From Candidatus Taylorbacteria bacterium (GTDB lineage Bacteria > Patescibacteriota > Minisyncoccia > Phycocordibacterales > HO2-43-120), in assembly GCA_039934295.1 (NCBI GenBank), contig JBDTMN010000010.1, positions 1 to 46,419 of the forward strand: a stretch of 46,419 bases of DNA. The letters are read 5' to 3'. Positions within the stretch are counted from its first letter, which is position 1. Every line of letters starts with the position of its first letter. Under the pieces are notes generated by a model, which did no database searches, was not told the origin of the DNA, and worked only from the letters and a program-made list of their open reading frames with translations. The position numbers were made by a program, and so were the translations under genes. Below are positions 6,540 to 14,725 of the stretch, one piece after another.

Positions 6540-7484
6540 ATGAAAAAAATTTTGCTTGCATGTCTTTGCTTGGTGGCTGTCGTTTCATCAGTTTTGCTTT
6601 ACAAAATAAATTTTACCGAAAAAATAGTTTCGGAAACTCGTCTTGTGGCTACCGTTTCTCCCACGGCTTACGAGACACAAAAAGCAAAACCCGTAACCCA
6701 CATATCCATTAGACCAGAGAAAATTTATCCGGGCGACCCAGTTTTTATCACCATTGACTCTCCCGAGACTGTCAAAGAATTATTTTTCGACAAACAGAAA
6801 ATTTCGGTTTTTGAATATGAAGGCAAGCCTCGAGGACTCTCTGCCATAAACTTTTCCGAAACAAATTTGCTTCATGAGGTGAAAGTAATTTTCACGGATG
6901 GGCAGATTGCTACAACTTCCGTGGCGATAGCGCCCCGAGCGAAGATAGAAAGGCCGGTAGGCATTCCGGAAAAGTTGGGAGGCAATACGAAAGAGGCGGG
7001 GAAGGCGCTTGTCACAAATTTGGCGATTGAAAATGCCGTTCTTGCAGACATAGAAACGACGGAGGCAATTTTGTGGAAAAACGCTTTTCAGTTTCCTCTC
7101 GACGATGTTTTTGTTACTGACCCGTACGGCTACAATCGCGATACGGTCGGGCAAACAATAGTACACAAAGGAACGGATTTTCGCGCCGTCGAGGGCACCA
7201 AGGTGATGGCAATGAACGCAGGTGTCGTGCGTCTAGCGAGGCAGTTCACGGTATATGGGAACACTATCGTTATTGACCACGGGCTTGGTGTCGCCACTCT
7301 CTATATGCACCTCTCTAAAATCAATGTGAAGAATGGGGACACGGTCACAAGAGGACAGGTAATAGGTGCGAGCGGGGAGACTGGGTACGCAGAAGCTCCG
7401 CATTTGCATATAAGCGTAAAGATAAAAGGTATTTCTATTGACCCTATGACATTTCTCGGGTTTTTCTCAAATCAGAGCGAATAA
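6540..7484 (+). CDS. M23-family peptidoglycan endopeptidase
   Basis: The 314-aa protein should cut peptide cross-bridges of peptidoglycan outside the membrane. It starts with a signal or anchor segment (LLACLCLVAVVSSVLLY, residues 4-20). A middle domain of about 120 residues follows. The C-terminal M23 (LytM) domain has HKGTDF (first zinc His and Asp, near residue 216), YMHLSKI, and PHLHISV (HxH) near residue 294, so the zinc site is complete. The gene stands alone between the Fic islet and pyrD. No Shine-Dalgarno is visible. Confidence 0.93.
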   Translation: MKKILLACLCLVAVVSSVLLYKINFTEKIVSETRLVATVSPTAYETQKAKPVTHISIRPEKIYPGDPVFITIDSPETVKELFFDKQKISVFEYEGKPRGLSAINFSETNLLHEVKVIFTDGQIATTSVAIAPRAKIERPVGIPEKLGGNTKEAGKALVTNLAIENAVLADIETTEAILWKNAFQFPLDDVFVTDPYGYNRDTVGQTIVHKGTDFRAVEGTKVMAMNAGVVRLARQFTVYGNTIVIDHGLGVATLYMHLSKINVKNGDTVTRGQVIGASGETGYAEAPHLHISVKIKGISIDPMTFLGFFSNQSE

Positions 7485-7555
7485 AGAACGGATGAGCATA
7501 GCTCGATTGCTAGTTTTTTTCAACTGTTCACAACTGGTTTTGCTATTTGTAGTCG

Positions 7556-7564
7556 TGGTATACT
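7556..7564 (+). promoter_or_regulatory. extended -10 promoter upstream of pyrD
   Basis: TGG-TATACT at 7556-7564 is a near-consensus extended -10. Transcription from about 7571 gives a leader of about 90 nt, which begins with ACTAG-rich inverted repeats (7561-7591). Confidence 0.55.
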
Positions 7565-7660
7565 AGTTGCACTAGTTTGAAACTTACTAGTGAGGGTTGT
7601 ATTTATACAGAGAACATCCCCAACCCCTTTCTTAATACCAAACAGAGTTACTATCAATCT

Positions 7661-8800
7661 ATGAGTAACACAACTTCAATCAAAGACAGCAGTATCAAAT
7701 TGAGAAACAGTATTTCTCACACGTTGTATAAGAATGTCCTTAAGCCGGTATTTTTCCGACGGGATCCCGAAGCCGTCCACGACCGCATGACTGGGCTCGG
7801 TGTGAGTCTTGGCCATTTCGCGTTGGGAAGGAAAATTACTTCCGGGCTCTTTGGCTATGAAAATGCGATGCTGAACCAAGAAATTCTGGGAATTAAATTC
7901 AAAAATCCCGTGGGCCTCTCCGCCGGCTTTGATAAAAATGCTCAATTGACGGACATACTGCCCTCGGTTGGTTTCGGCTTTGCCGAAGTCGGCTCGATTA
8001 CGGGGGAGCCCTGCCTCGGGAATCCGAAGCCAAGACTGTGGAGGCTTCCGAAATCCGAAAGTCTCGTAGTGTACTATGGTTTGAAAAATGACGGATGCGA
8101 GGCGGTAGCAGAAAGACTCAAGGAAAAGCATTCGACAATTCCAATCGGCGTGAGTATTGCCATGACGAACTGCAAAGAAAATGTGTGCTTGAAAAATGGA
8201 GTTGAAGATTTTGCGAAGGCCTTTAAGGTAATGGAATCATTGGGGGATTACGTAACGGTAAACATCAGTTGTCCGAACACAGACGCGGGACAGCCTTTCA
8301 TTGCTCCGCATAAGCTCGACTACCTTTTTGATATTCTCGATGAGATTCCGACTCAAAAACCTATTTTCATAAAACTTTCGCCTGATTTGTCACATAGCGA
8401 GATTGGCGCTCTCCTCGATGTTGCCCGCAAGCACAGAATCCATGGAATTATTTGTACAAATTTGACAAAAAAAAGAAGCAATCCAAAAATTGTTGATGAG
8501 AATGTTCCTGAAGTCGGCGGAATAAGCGGGAAAGTGGTAAAAGATTTGTCCGATAAATTGCTCGCTTATGTCTACAAAAAAGAAGGCGCTCGGTTCGTGC
8601 TCATCGGTTCCGGTGGGGTAAGAAGCGCAGAAGACGCATACAGGAAAATTAAACTCGGCGCGTCTCTGGTGCAGATGATAACGGGAATGATTTTTGAAGG
8701 TCCGCAGGTGGTGAGCGAAATCAATCGAGGATTAGTAGAACTCTTGAAAAGAGATGGTTTCAAAAATGTTGGGGAGGCAATCGGCGCGGAAAACTGTTAA
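7661..8800 (+). CDS. pyrD: dihydroorotate dehydrogenase (class-2-like, Cys active site)
   Basis: The 379-aa flavoenzyme oxidises dihydroorotate to orotate, the fourth step of UMP synthesis. The N-terminal DPEAVH region, FKNPVGLSAGFDKNA, the GNPKPRLWRL block and GASLVQMITG all follow the membrane-linked class 2 layout. However, the catalytic position reads NISCPNT, with Cys, where class 2 enzymes have Ser (SSPNT) and class 1 enzymes Cys. The usual GLRxLQ that follows is also changed to AGQPF. The start at 7661 is chosen because homology begins soon after; a TTG at 7577 in frame would add 28 unrelated residues. The electron acceptor cannot be predicted safely. Confidence 0.92.
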   Translation: MSNTTSIKDSSIKLRNSISHTLYKNVLKPVFFRRDPEAVHDRMTGLGVSLGHFALGRKITSGLFGYENAMLNQEILGIKFKNPVGLSAGFDKNAQLTDILPSVGFGFAEVGSITGEPCLGNPKPRLWRLPKSESLVVYYGLKNDGCEAVAERLKEKHSTIPIGVSIAMTNCKENVCLKNGVEDFAKAFKVMESLGDYVTVNISCPNTDAGQPFIAPHKLDYLFDILDEIPTQKPIFIKLSPDLSHSEIGALLDVARKHRIHGIICTNLTKKRSNPKIVDENVPEVGGISGKVVKDLSDKLLAYVYKKEGARFVLIGSGGVRSAEDAYRKIKLGASLVQMITGMIFEGPQVVSEINRGLVELLKRDGFKNVGEAIGAENC

Positions 8801-8803
8801 GAT
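8795..8803 (+). promoter_or_regulatory. extended -10 box over the pyrD stop codon
   Basis: TGT-TAAGAT overlaps the pyrD stop codon and ends 8 nt before the ATG at 8812, fitting a leaderless message for the dehydrogenase gene. Confidence 0.5.
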
Positions 8804-8811
8804 GAGAGCGT

Positions 8812-9783
8812 ATGACAAAAAAAATTTTCATCACAAGAAGAATTCCCGAAATAGGAATCAATAGACTCAAAGACCGCGGATACGAAGTGGACATAGGAAA
8901 GTGGATTGACCCGCCTACCTCTAAAGAGATAATTAAGTATCTTAAATATAAGCCTTACGATGCGGTAGTCACGCTTCCCACAGACCCAATTAACCGAGAC
9001 GTGTTTGACGTCGCGCCTCAAGCGAAGATTTTTGCCAACTACGCAGTTGGTTTTGATAATATTGACCTTACAGAGGCGAAAGCGCGCGGAATTATGGTTA
9101 CTAACGCCGCCGGTTCCTCGAGCTATCCTGTCGCCGAGCATGCGATGGCGCTCATCTTCGCGCTCTCGACAAGAATCGTTGAGGGCGATCGATTTATGAG
9201 GGAAGGGAAGTTTCGTGGCTGGAGACCGGAGCTTTTTATTGGGGAGGACGTGCATGGCAAAACGCTGGGTATTGTCGGCACGGGAAAAATTGGAGAAATA
9301 GTGGCTTCGATGGCGCATAAAGGTTTCGGCATGGACATTTTGTATTATGATATAAAAAGAAATGAAGCGATTGAAAGAAATGACTCGGCCCAGTTTGTCC
9401 CCACAGTCGAGGAAATCTTAAAAAGAAGCGACGTGGTTACGCTTCACGTCCCACTCAATGATTCGACGCGCCATCTTATTAACGAAAATCATTTAAAAAT
9501 GATGAAGCCCACCGCGCTTCTCGTGAACACTTCTCGCGGGGGAGTGGTAGATGAAGTGGCACTTGTGAGAGCTCTCAAAGACAAAGTAATTAGGGGAGCG
9601 GGACTCGACGTGTTTGAATTTGAGCCGAAGCTTGCGAGGGGTTTGTCGAAACTTCAAAATGTTATTCTCACTCCGCACATCGCTTCTGCTCGACAGTCGG
9701 CAAGGGACGCTATGGCCATTTCAGTTGCGGAAAATATTGTGAGCTTTTTTGAAACGGGGAAAGCCCTCAATCCAGTGTACTGA
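8812..9783 (+). CDS. D-isomer 2-hydroxyacid dehydrogenase
   Basis: The 323-aa enzyme is expected to reduce a 2-oxo acid with NAD(P)H or the reverse. The dinucleotide-binding motif GIVGTGKIGE lies at about residue 150. The catalytic Arg is in NTSRGGVVDE, the Glu near DVFEFEP, and the His in LTPHIASA. Closest in layout to glyoxylate/hydroxypyruvate reductases; 3-phosphoglycerate dehydrogenase is possible but there is no C-terminal ACT domain. It lies 11 nt after pyrD and before the glycolytic block. Confidence 0.9.
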   Translation: MTKKIFITRRIPEIGINRLKDRGYEVDIGKWIDPPTSKEIIKYLKYKPYDAVVTLPTDPINRDVFDVAPQAKIFANYAVGFDNIDLTEAKARGIMVTNAAGSSSYPVAEHAMALIFALSTRIVEGDRFMREGKFRGWRPELFIGEDVHGKTLGIVGTGKIGEIVASMAHKGFGMDILYYDIKRNEAIERNDSAQFVPTVEEILKRSDVVTLHVPLNDSTRHLINENHLKMMKPTALLVNTSRGGVVDEVALVRALKDKVIRGAGLDVFEFEPKLARGLSKLQNVILTPHIASARQSARDAMAISVAENIVSFFETGKALNPVY

Positions 9784-9834
9784 AAAGAGTGTAACGTCTG
9801 AAAAGAGGGCAGGTGTAAGGTTTAAGGTGTTAGT

Positions 9835-11385
9835 ATGAAAAGAGAGAAGAAAAAAATGGAAAATAAAAAAATCATATGTCTCATTGTGCTTGACGGCTGG
9901 GGTTACCGCGAAGACAAGAAAAATAATGCGATTGCTTCCGCCAAGAAGCCGTTTTTTGATTCGCTGTTGCTGAAATACCCCCATGCGCTCCTCCAAGCTT
10001 CCGAAAAGTATGCCGGTTTGCCCATGGGTCAAATGGGCGACTCCGAGACCGGGCATCATGTAATCGGCGCGGGGAGGATTCCGGAATCGGACCTGTCTCG
10101 CATTTCTCGAGCGATAGCGAGCGGAGAATATGGGAGAAGCCCGAGCTTCAAACGGCTTTTTGAACATGTGAAAAAAAATAATTCAGTCTTGCATGTTCAG
10201 GGGATGCTCGGTCCCGGAGGCATTCACAGCCATACCGACCACCTCTACTCATTTTTGCGCGCCGCCAAGGAGGCAGGAATCGCAAAAGTCGCCATTCATG
10301 TTTTTACCGACGGACACGATACTCCTCCTCAATCCGCCGCAGGATATATCCGCGAGTTGCAGGATTTTCTCGACAAGCTCGGTTTAGGTTTTATCGCCAC
10401 GATTACGGGGAGATACTATGCAATGGACCGTGACAACAATTGGGACAGAGTAAAAAGGGCGGAGGAGGCGATTTTTGAATGCAAAGGCGCAGTGTGCAGT
10501 CCCAAAGATGGCGCGCTCTACATAGATGAACTGTATGAGAAAAAACATATTGATGACAATGTAATCGAGCCCATCGTCTGCCTAGATGAGAAAAATAATA
10601 CGTGTGGAATAAAAGAAAATGACGGAATCTTTTTCTTTAATTTCAGGCCGGACAGGGCGCGCATGATTTCGAAACTCATTTTGGACCGCGCGAAAAAAAG
10701 CAATATCTATTTTGCCACAATGACCGAATACGACAAAGGTTTGAAAACTGACGTGGTGTTTCCCGCAATCGCGCTTCCCAACACGTTGGGAGAGGTGATA
10801 TCGGCGCACTCTTTGAAGCAGGCGCATGTTGCCGAGTCGGAGAAATTTGCCCACGCGACCTATTTTCTAAACGGAGGGAGGGAGAAGCCGTATGAGGGTG
10901 AGGAAGATAGTTTAATTCCGAGCGTCAAGGAAGTGAAAGGCGTAAAGATTCACGGGTATGATGAGGTGCCGGAGATGCGAGCGGAAGGCGTCGCGGATGA
11001 AGCAATTCGACAGATCGAGAAAGCCACAGATTTTATTTTTGTAAATTTTGCCAATGCCGATATGGTGGGGCATACTGGGAATGTTCCTGCGATTATAAAA
11101 GCGATTGAAACTTTGGATGGGGCGCTTTCGCGAGTGATTTCCGCGCTTTTAAAAGCCGGAGGAGTAGCTTTAATTACCGCCGACCATGGCACTGCGGAAT
11201 TGAATATTGACCCGAAGACAGGCCTCAAGCACACGTCACACACACTCAATCCCGTTCCCGTCATTCTTACCAAGGAAGGCGCGAAATTAAAAGACGGGGG
11301 ATTGGCGGACGTTGCTCCGACGATTCTTTCGCTTTTTGGAATAGAGAAGCCGAAAGAAATGACGGGGGAGAATCTTATCGAGTGA
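9835..11385 (+). CDS. gpmI: 2,3-bisphosphoglycerate-independent phosphoglycerate mutase
   Basis: The 516-aa enzyme interconverts 3- and 2-phosphoglycerate with two metal ions. LIVLDGWGYRED is the first metal site and MGDSETGHHVIGAGR carries the phosphorylated Ser; the usual motif reads NSEVGH, so Asn is replaced by Asp here. The ITADHGTAE and HTSHTLNPVP blocks supply the C-terminal metal ligands. The start could also be the ATG at 9856, which opens on the usual KK..LIVLDGWG segment; the first seven residues from 9835 are all basic or polar. The gene heads a gpmI - pyruvate kinase - eno run. Confidence 0.95.
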   Translation: MKREKKKMENKKIICLIVLDGWGYREDKKNNAIASAKKPFFDSLLLKYPHALLQASEKYAGLPMGQMGDSETGHHVIGAGRIPESDLSRISRAIASGEYGRSPSFKRLFEHVKKNNSVLHVQGMLGPGGIHSHTDHLYSFLRAAKEAGIAKVAIHVFTDGHDTPPQSAAGYIRELQDFLDKLGLGFIATITGRYYAMDRDNNWDRVKRAEEAIFECKGAVCSPKDGALYIDELYEKKHIDDNVIEPIVCLDEKNNTCGIKENDGIFFFNFRPDRARMISKLILDRAKKSNIYFATMTEYDKGLKTDVVFPAIALPNTLGEVISAHSLKQAHVAESEKFAHATYFLNGGREKPYEGEEDSLIPSVKEVKGVKIHGYDEVPEMRAEGVADEAIRQIEKATDFIFVNFANADMVGHTGNVPAIIKAIETLDGALSRVISALLKAGGVALITADHGTAELNIDPKTGLKHTSHTLNPVPVILTKEGAKLKDGGLADVAPTILSLFGIEKPKEMTGENLIE

Positions 11386-11409
11386 AATTGTATCCTCACA
11401 CTACTTTTT

Positions 11410-12219
11410 ATGTCTATCTTGAAATCAAAAGCTCAAATAATTGCAACCATAGGACCTTCCTGTTCAGCCGTTCCCGTTCTTTCCGAAATGATTTCACACC
11501 AAATGGATGTTGGTCGGCTCAATTTGTCCTGGGGAGGATTTGATGAGCACACGCGATATATTGAGGCTATCCGTGAGGCAGGAAAAATCGCGGGAAGAAA
11601 GATACTGATTCTTCTTGATTTGCCGGGACCTAGGATTCAGACTGGAGGAATTCACACCTACGATAAGGAAGCGACTTCAGTTCTCACCGACGAGGACAAA
11701 AAATGTATTCAGTTTGCCGTCGACCAAAAAGTTGATTACATCGCTCTCTCTTTTGTCGGAGACGAAAAAGATGTTTTGGAGTGCAGAGACGTAATCAAAA
11801 AATGCGGGGGCAGACAACCTGTCGTGTCCAAAATCGAGCGAAAGAAGGCGCTCCAAAATCTCGATAGCATTGTCTCGATTTCCGACGCTCTCATGGTGGC
11901 GCGAGGGGACTTGGGCGGAGAAATTCCTCTTGAGCAAATTCCTTTCGCTCAAGCGGAAATAATTCAAAAAGCAAAGACGGCGGGAAAGCCCTCGATCACG
12001 GCGACGCAGATGCTTATTTCCATGATGGATAAAGTGACGCCGACGAGAGCGGACGTAACCGATGTGGCAAACGCCATACTCCAAGGCTCTGACGCGGTGA
12101 TGCTCTCGGAAGAAACCGCCGTCGGAAAGTTTCCCATAGAAGTAATCACGATGATGGAGAAAATCGTCGTTGAGGCGGAAAAACATATGAAGGGTATTTT
12201 GCATGTGAACCCTTTATAA
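11410..12219 (+). CDS. pyk: minimal pyruvate kinase (A domain only)
   Basis: Pyruvate kinase moves phosphate from PEP to ADP. At 269 aa this one is a little over half the usual length of about 470. It keeps the A-barrel landmarks: IIATIGPSC, the KIE catalytic Lys (SKIERKK), MVARGDLG, ITATQML, TPTRADVTDVANA and GSDAVMLSEETAVGK. The B lid domain, normally about 100 residues after the GPxIRTG segment, is replaced by about 15 residues, and the C-terminal regulatory domain is absent after the ETAVGKFP helix. NFSHG is changed to NLSWG. The frame is open and lies between gpmI and eno, so this looks like a real compact form rather than decay; activity is an inference. Confidence 0.88.
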   Translation: MSILKSKAQIIATIGPSCSAVPVLSEMISHQMDVGRLNLSWGGFDEHTRYIEAIREAGKIAGRKILILLDLPGPRIQTGGIHTYDKEATSVLTDEDKKCIQFAVDQKVDYIALSFVGDEKDVLECRDVIKKCGGRQPVVSKIERKKALQNLDSIVSISDALMVARGDLGGEIPLEQIPFAQAEIIQKAKTAGKPSITATQMLISMMDKVTPTRADVTDVANAILQGSDAVMLSEETAVGKFPIEVITMMEKIVVEAEKHMKGILHVNPL

Positions 12220-12233
12220 CAGGAACTATTTTT

Positions 12234-13511
12234 ATGCCTATCATTAAATCATTAGACGCTTTTGAGATTCTTGATTCAAGGGGGCATCCCACTTTAGAAG
12301 TGGTGTGCGAGTTGGAAAAGAATGTTGTAGCTCACGCATCCGTGCCGTCGGGCGCGAGCACCGGTGTGCACGAAGCGTTTGAGCTTAGAGATGGAGACGC
12401 GAAAAGATACGAGGGACTGGGAGTCTTGAAGGCAATTCTCAATGTGAAGAGCGAAATTGCGGAGAATGTTCGGGGACACGAATTTGACCAAAGAACGCTT
12501 GATGACACACTTGTGAAGCTTGATGGCACGGAGAATAAATCTCGTTTGGGAGCCAATGCTATTCTCGGTGTTTCTTTGGCATTTGCACGGGGGAACGCGC
12601 AAGAAAAGAAAATCGAGCTCTTTGAATATTTAGGCTCGCTCGCGGATAACACCCATTTTTCTTTACCCCAGCCCATGCTGAATGTCATAAATGGAGGCAA
12701 GCATGCTGACAGCGGACTTGATATTCAGGAGTTTATGATTGCTCCGCAAGGGTTCGATACCTTCCGAAGAAAAATGCAGGCGGCGGAAGAAATTGTCTCT
12801 TCGCTTAAAAAAATTCTGGAAGAAAAAGGGTATCCGACAAGTGTCGGAGATGAGGGCGGTTTTGCGCCCAAACTTTCGTCAAACGAAGAGGGGTTTGAAT
12901 TGCTTATGGGTGCGATTGAGCGAGCGGGGTATCGTAGCGATGAGACGAAACTTGCCATTGACGTCGCGGCTTCGAGCTTTTACAAAGATGAAAAATATCA
13001 TTTGAAAATTGACGGCAAGAAAAAAAGTGAAACGAGTGAAGGAATGATTCGGTGGTACGAAACATTGGTTGAAAAATACCCCTTAATTTCGATTGAGGAC
13101 GGCTTTGCCGAAGATGACTGGCAGGGGTTCACCGATCAAATGAAAAAGATGGGAGAAAAAATTCAAATCGTCGGGGACGACCTGACGACGACGAATGTGA
13201 AGAGAATACAGACTGCCATTGAGAAAAAAGCCATAAATTCCGTGCTCATAAAACTCAATCAAATCGGAACACTTTCGGAGACGTTAGATGCCATTCAATT
13301 GACTAAAAAGCAGGGCTGGACGCCTTTCGTGTCTCATCGTTCGGGTGAGACAACGGATACCTTCATCGCGGACCTCGCAGTCGGACTTTCATGCCCGTAT
13401 ATAAAATCTGGGGACTTAATCCGTGGTGAGCGGGTATGCAAATATAATCGACTGATGGAGATAGAGGATATTCTCACAAATCATCAACGCGGGGGAAGTA
13501 AAAATTTTTAG
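12234..13511 (+). CDS. eno: enolase
   Basis: The 425-aa enzyme converts 2-phosphoglycerate to PEP. All main blocks are there: SGASTGVHEA, the NGGKHADSGLDIQEFMI loop, GDEGGFAP, SIEDGFAEDDW (metal ligands), VGDDL, the catalytic Lys in LIKLNQIGT, and SHRSGETTD. Length is normal. It starts 15 nt after pyruvate kinase with an AGGA nine nt upstream of the ATG, one of the few Shine-Dalgarno-like sites in the window. Confidence 0.97.
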   Translation: MPIIKSLDAFEILDSRGHPTLEVVCELEKNVVAHASVPSGASTGVHEAFELRDGDAKRYEGLGVLKAILNVKSEIAENVRGHEFDQRTLDDTLVKLDGTENKSRLGANAILGVSLAFARGNAQEKKIELFEYLGSLADNTHFSLPQPMLNVINGGKHADSGLDIQEFMIAPQGFDTFRRKMQAAEEIVSSLKKILEEKGYPTSVGDEGGFAPKLSSNEEGFELLMGAIERAGYRSDETKLAIDVAASSFYKDEKYHLKIDGKKKSETSEGMIRWYETLVEKYPLISIEDGFAEDDWQGFTDQMKKMGEKIQIVGDDLTTTNVKRIQTAIEKKAINSVLIKLNQIGTLSETLDAIQLTKKQGWTPFVSHRSGETTDTFIADLAVGLSCPYIKSGDLIRGERVCKYNRLMEIEDILTNHQRGGSKNF

Positions 13512-13564
13512 ATTTCGAGCAAGGCGATATCGAGCAATTTTCTTTTTACTCAAAACAATATTCC

Positions 13565-14299
13565 ATGATTATTTTAATTTCATTCGCCACATTTGTCTTC
13601 ACTCTTTTGGGCGGACTGTTCGCGCTTCGGCTTAAGGACAAGCTCCATCTCATTCTCGGTTTTTCCGCCGGTGCGGTGATTGCTGTGGCTTTTTTCGACC
13701 TGATTCCCGAGGCGCTCGAACTCGGAGAAACATTTTTCGAAAACGGAACGATTCTTGCCATTACTGCTCTGGGTTTTCTCTCGTATCTTGTTCTTGACCG
13801 GTTGGTTTTTATTCACGCTCATGCTCACGATGAAGGCGATGAAAATGGACATAAGGCGCACACGCATCGGGGTATTCTCGGCGCGGGAAGTCTTTGCATC
13901 CACAGTTTTCTTGATGGCGTTGCCATTGGACTCGCCTTTCAGGTTTCGACAGCGGTGGGAGCTATTGTGGCAGTTGCCGTTTTGACGCACGATTTTTCGG
14001 ATGGAGTGAATACTGTGAACCTCATTCTCAAAAATAAAGGCGAAGGTCGTCACGCTTTTCGCTGGCTCATTGCCGATGCTGTCGCTCCTGTTTTGGGCGC
14101 CGTCTCTACGCTCTTTTTTGCCGTTCCGGAGCAGGGCTTGAGCATTATTCTCGCCCTTTTTGCGGGCTTTTTTCTCTATATCGGCGCGAGCGATCTTATT
14201 CCGGAGAGCCATCACGCGCATCCGAAATTCCTGACGACGGCTCTGACCATTGCGGGCGCTGGCGTGCTCTATGTGGCTATACATTTTGCGGGGGTCTAG
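13565..14299 (+). CDS. ZIP-family metal cation transporter
   Basis: The 244-aa membrane protein likely moves zinc or another divalent metal into the cytoplasm. About seven or eight hydrophobic segments are seen. HSFLDGVAIGLAF and HDFSDGVNTVNLIL are the paired metal-site helices of the ZIP family. A His-rich loop (HAHAHDEGDENGHKAHTHRG, about residues 92-111) lies between helices and probably binds metal. It follows eno after 53 nt and is closed by the terminator at 14544. Confidence 0.9.
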   Translation: MIILISFATFVFTLLGGLFALRLKDKLHLILGFSAGAVIAVAFFDLIPEALELGETFFENGTILAITALGFLSYLVLDRLVFIHAHAHDEGDENGHKAHTHRGILGAGSLCIHSFLDGVAIGLAFQVSTAVGAIVAVAVLTHDFSDGVNTVNLILKNKGEGRHAFRWLIADAVAPVLGAVSTLFFAVPEQGLSIILALFAGFFLYIGASDLIPESHHAHPKFLTTALTIAGAGVLYVAIHFAGV

Positions 14300-14340
14300 T
14301 CGTTGGGAGACATTCTCTGAAGCGAAGATGAATTTGGATT

Positions 14341-14525
14341 ACGCCCGCCCGTGCCGAAGCCACGTTCGGGCAGGCCCGCCCGTACCCCCGTCCGAACGGA
14401 TGTCTCCGCCAGAACCCGTCCGAACGGAATTTCGTCCGGGCGGATGACTCTGTCGGGCTGGCAGCCGGGCGGGGAAGCCACGTTCGGGCAAGCCCGCCCG
14501 TACCGAAACGGCACGTTCGGGCAGG
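14341..14525. repeat. GC-rich CCGCCCG/CGTTCGGGC repeat tract
   Basis: A 31-bp unit at 14356-14386 recurs at 14474-14504 with one mismatch, and CGTCCGAACGGA occurs twice between them. Bases 14493-14516 match the inverse complement of 32911-32934 with one mismatch, so the family is dispersed. The tract is much more GC-rich than its surroundings. Confidence 0.8.
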
Positions 14526-14543
14526 GATTATGGAATCTAAGAT

Positions 14544-14582
14544 GTCGCCTTCTTCTTTTTTAAAGAAGAAGGCGACTTTTTT
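14544..14582 (+). terminator. strong intrinsic terminator
   Basis: Perfect 15-bp arms (14544-14558 and 14562-14576) with a 3-nt T loop, followed by six T. It closes the transcript of the ZIP gene and its repeat-rich tail. Confidence 0.93.
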
Positions 14583-14609
14583 ATAAAGGATTCAGCCGAT
14601 TCTGATGTA

Positions 14610-14672
14610 CCCCGTAGTGAATTTTGGCATTGCGGGAAGCGCATGTGAGGGGTGCCAAAATCTACTACGGGG
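14610..14672 (+). repeat. 20-bp stem-loop upstream of the giant gene
   Basis: Arms 14610-14629 and 14653-14672 are complementary over 18 of 20 positions, with a loop of 23 nt. It lies between the terminator and the giant gene's -10 box and may be a regulatory site or insulator. Confidence 0.6.
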
Positions 14673-14709
14673 TTATCCCCACTTTTTTTAAGTATTGCCA
14701 ATGCTTCTA

Positions 14710-14718
14710 TGATAAAAT
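14710..14718 (+). promoter_or_regulatory. extended -10 box of the giant surface-protein gene
   Basis: TGA-TAAAAT ends 7 nt before the ATG at 14726, the leaderless geometry seen repeatedly here. Confidence 0.5.
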
Positions 14719-14725
14719 ATGGCTT

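Larger units (their letters stand above)
14300..14725 (+). other. intergenic region: GC-rich repeats, terminator, long stem-loop
   Basis: No gene is seen. It holds a GC-rich repeat tract (about 14341-14525), a strong terminator (14544-14582), a 20-bp stem with a two-base internal mismatch (14610-14629/14653-14672), and the -10 region of the giant surface-protein gene. Confidence 0.8.

Noticed and set aside
9835-11385. Loss of phosphoglycerate mutase activity because of the NSEVGH to DSETGH change
   Set aside because: The phosphorylated Ser and the metal ligands are intact, so the change is noted as an oddity only.
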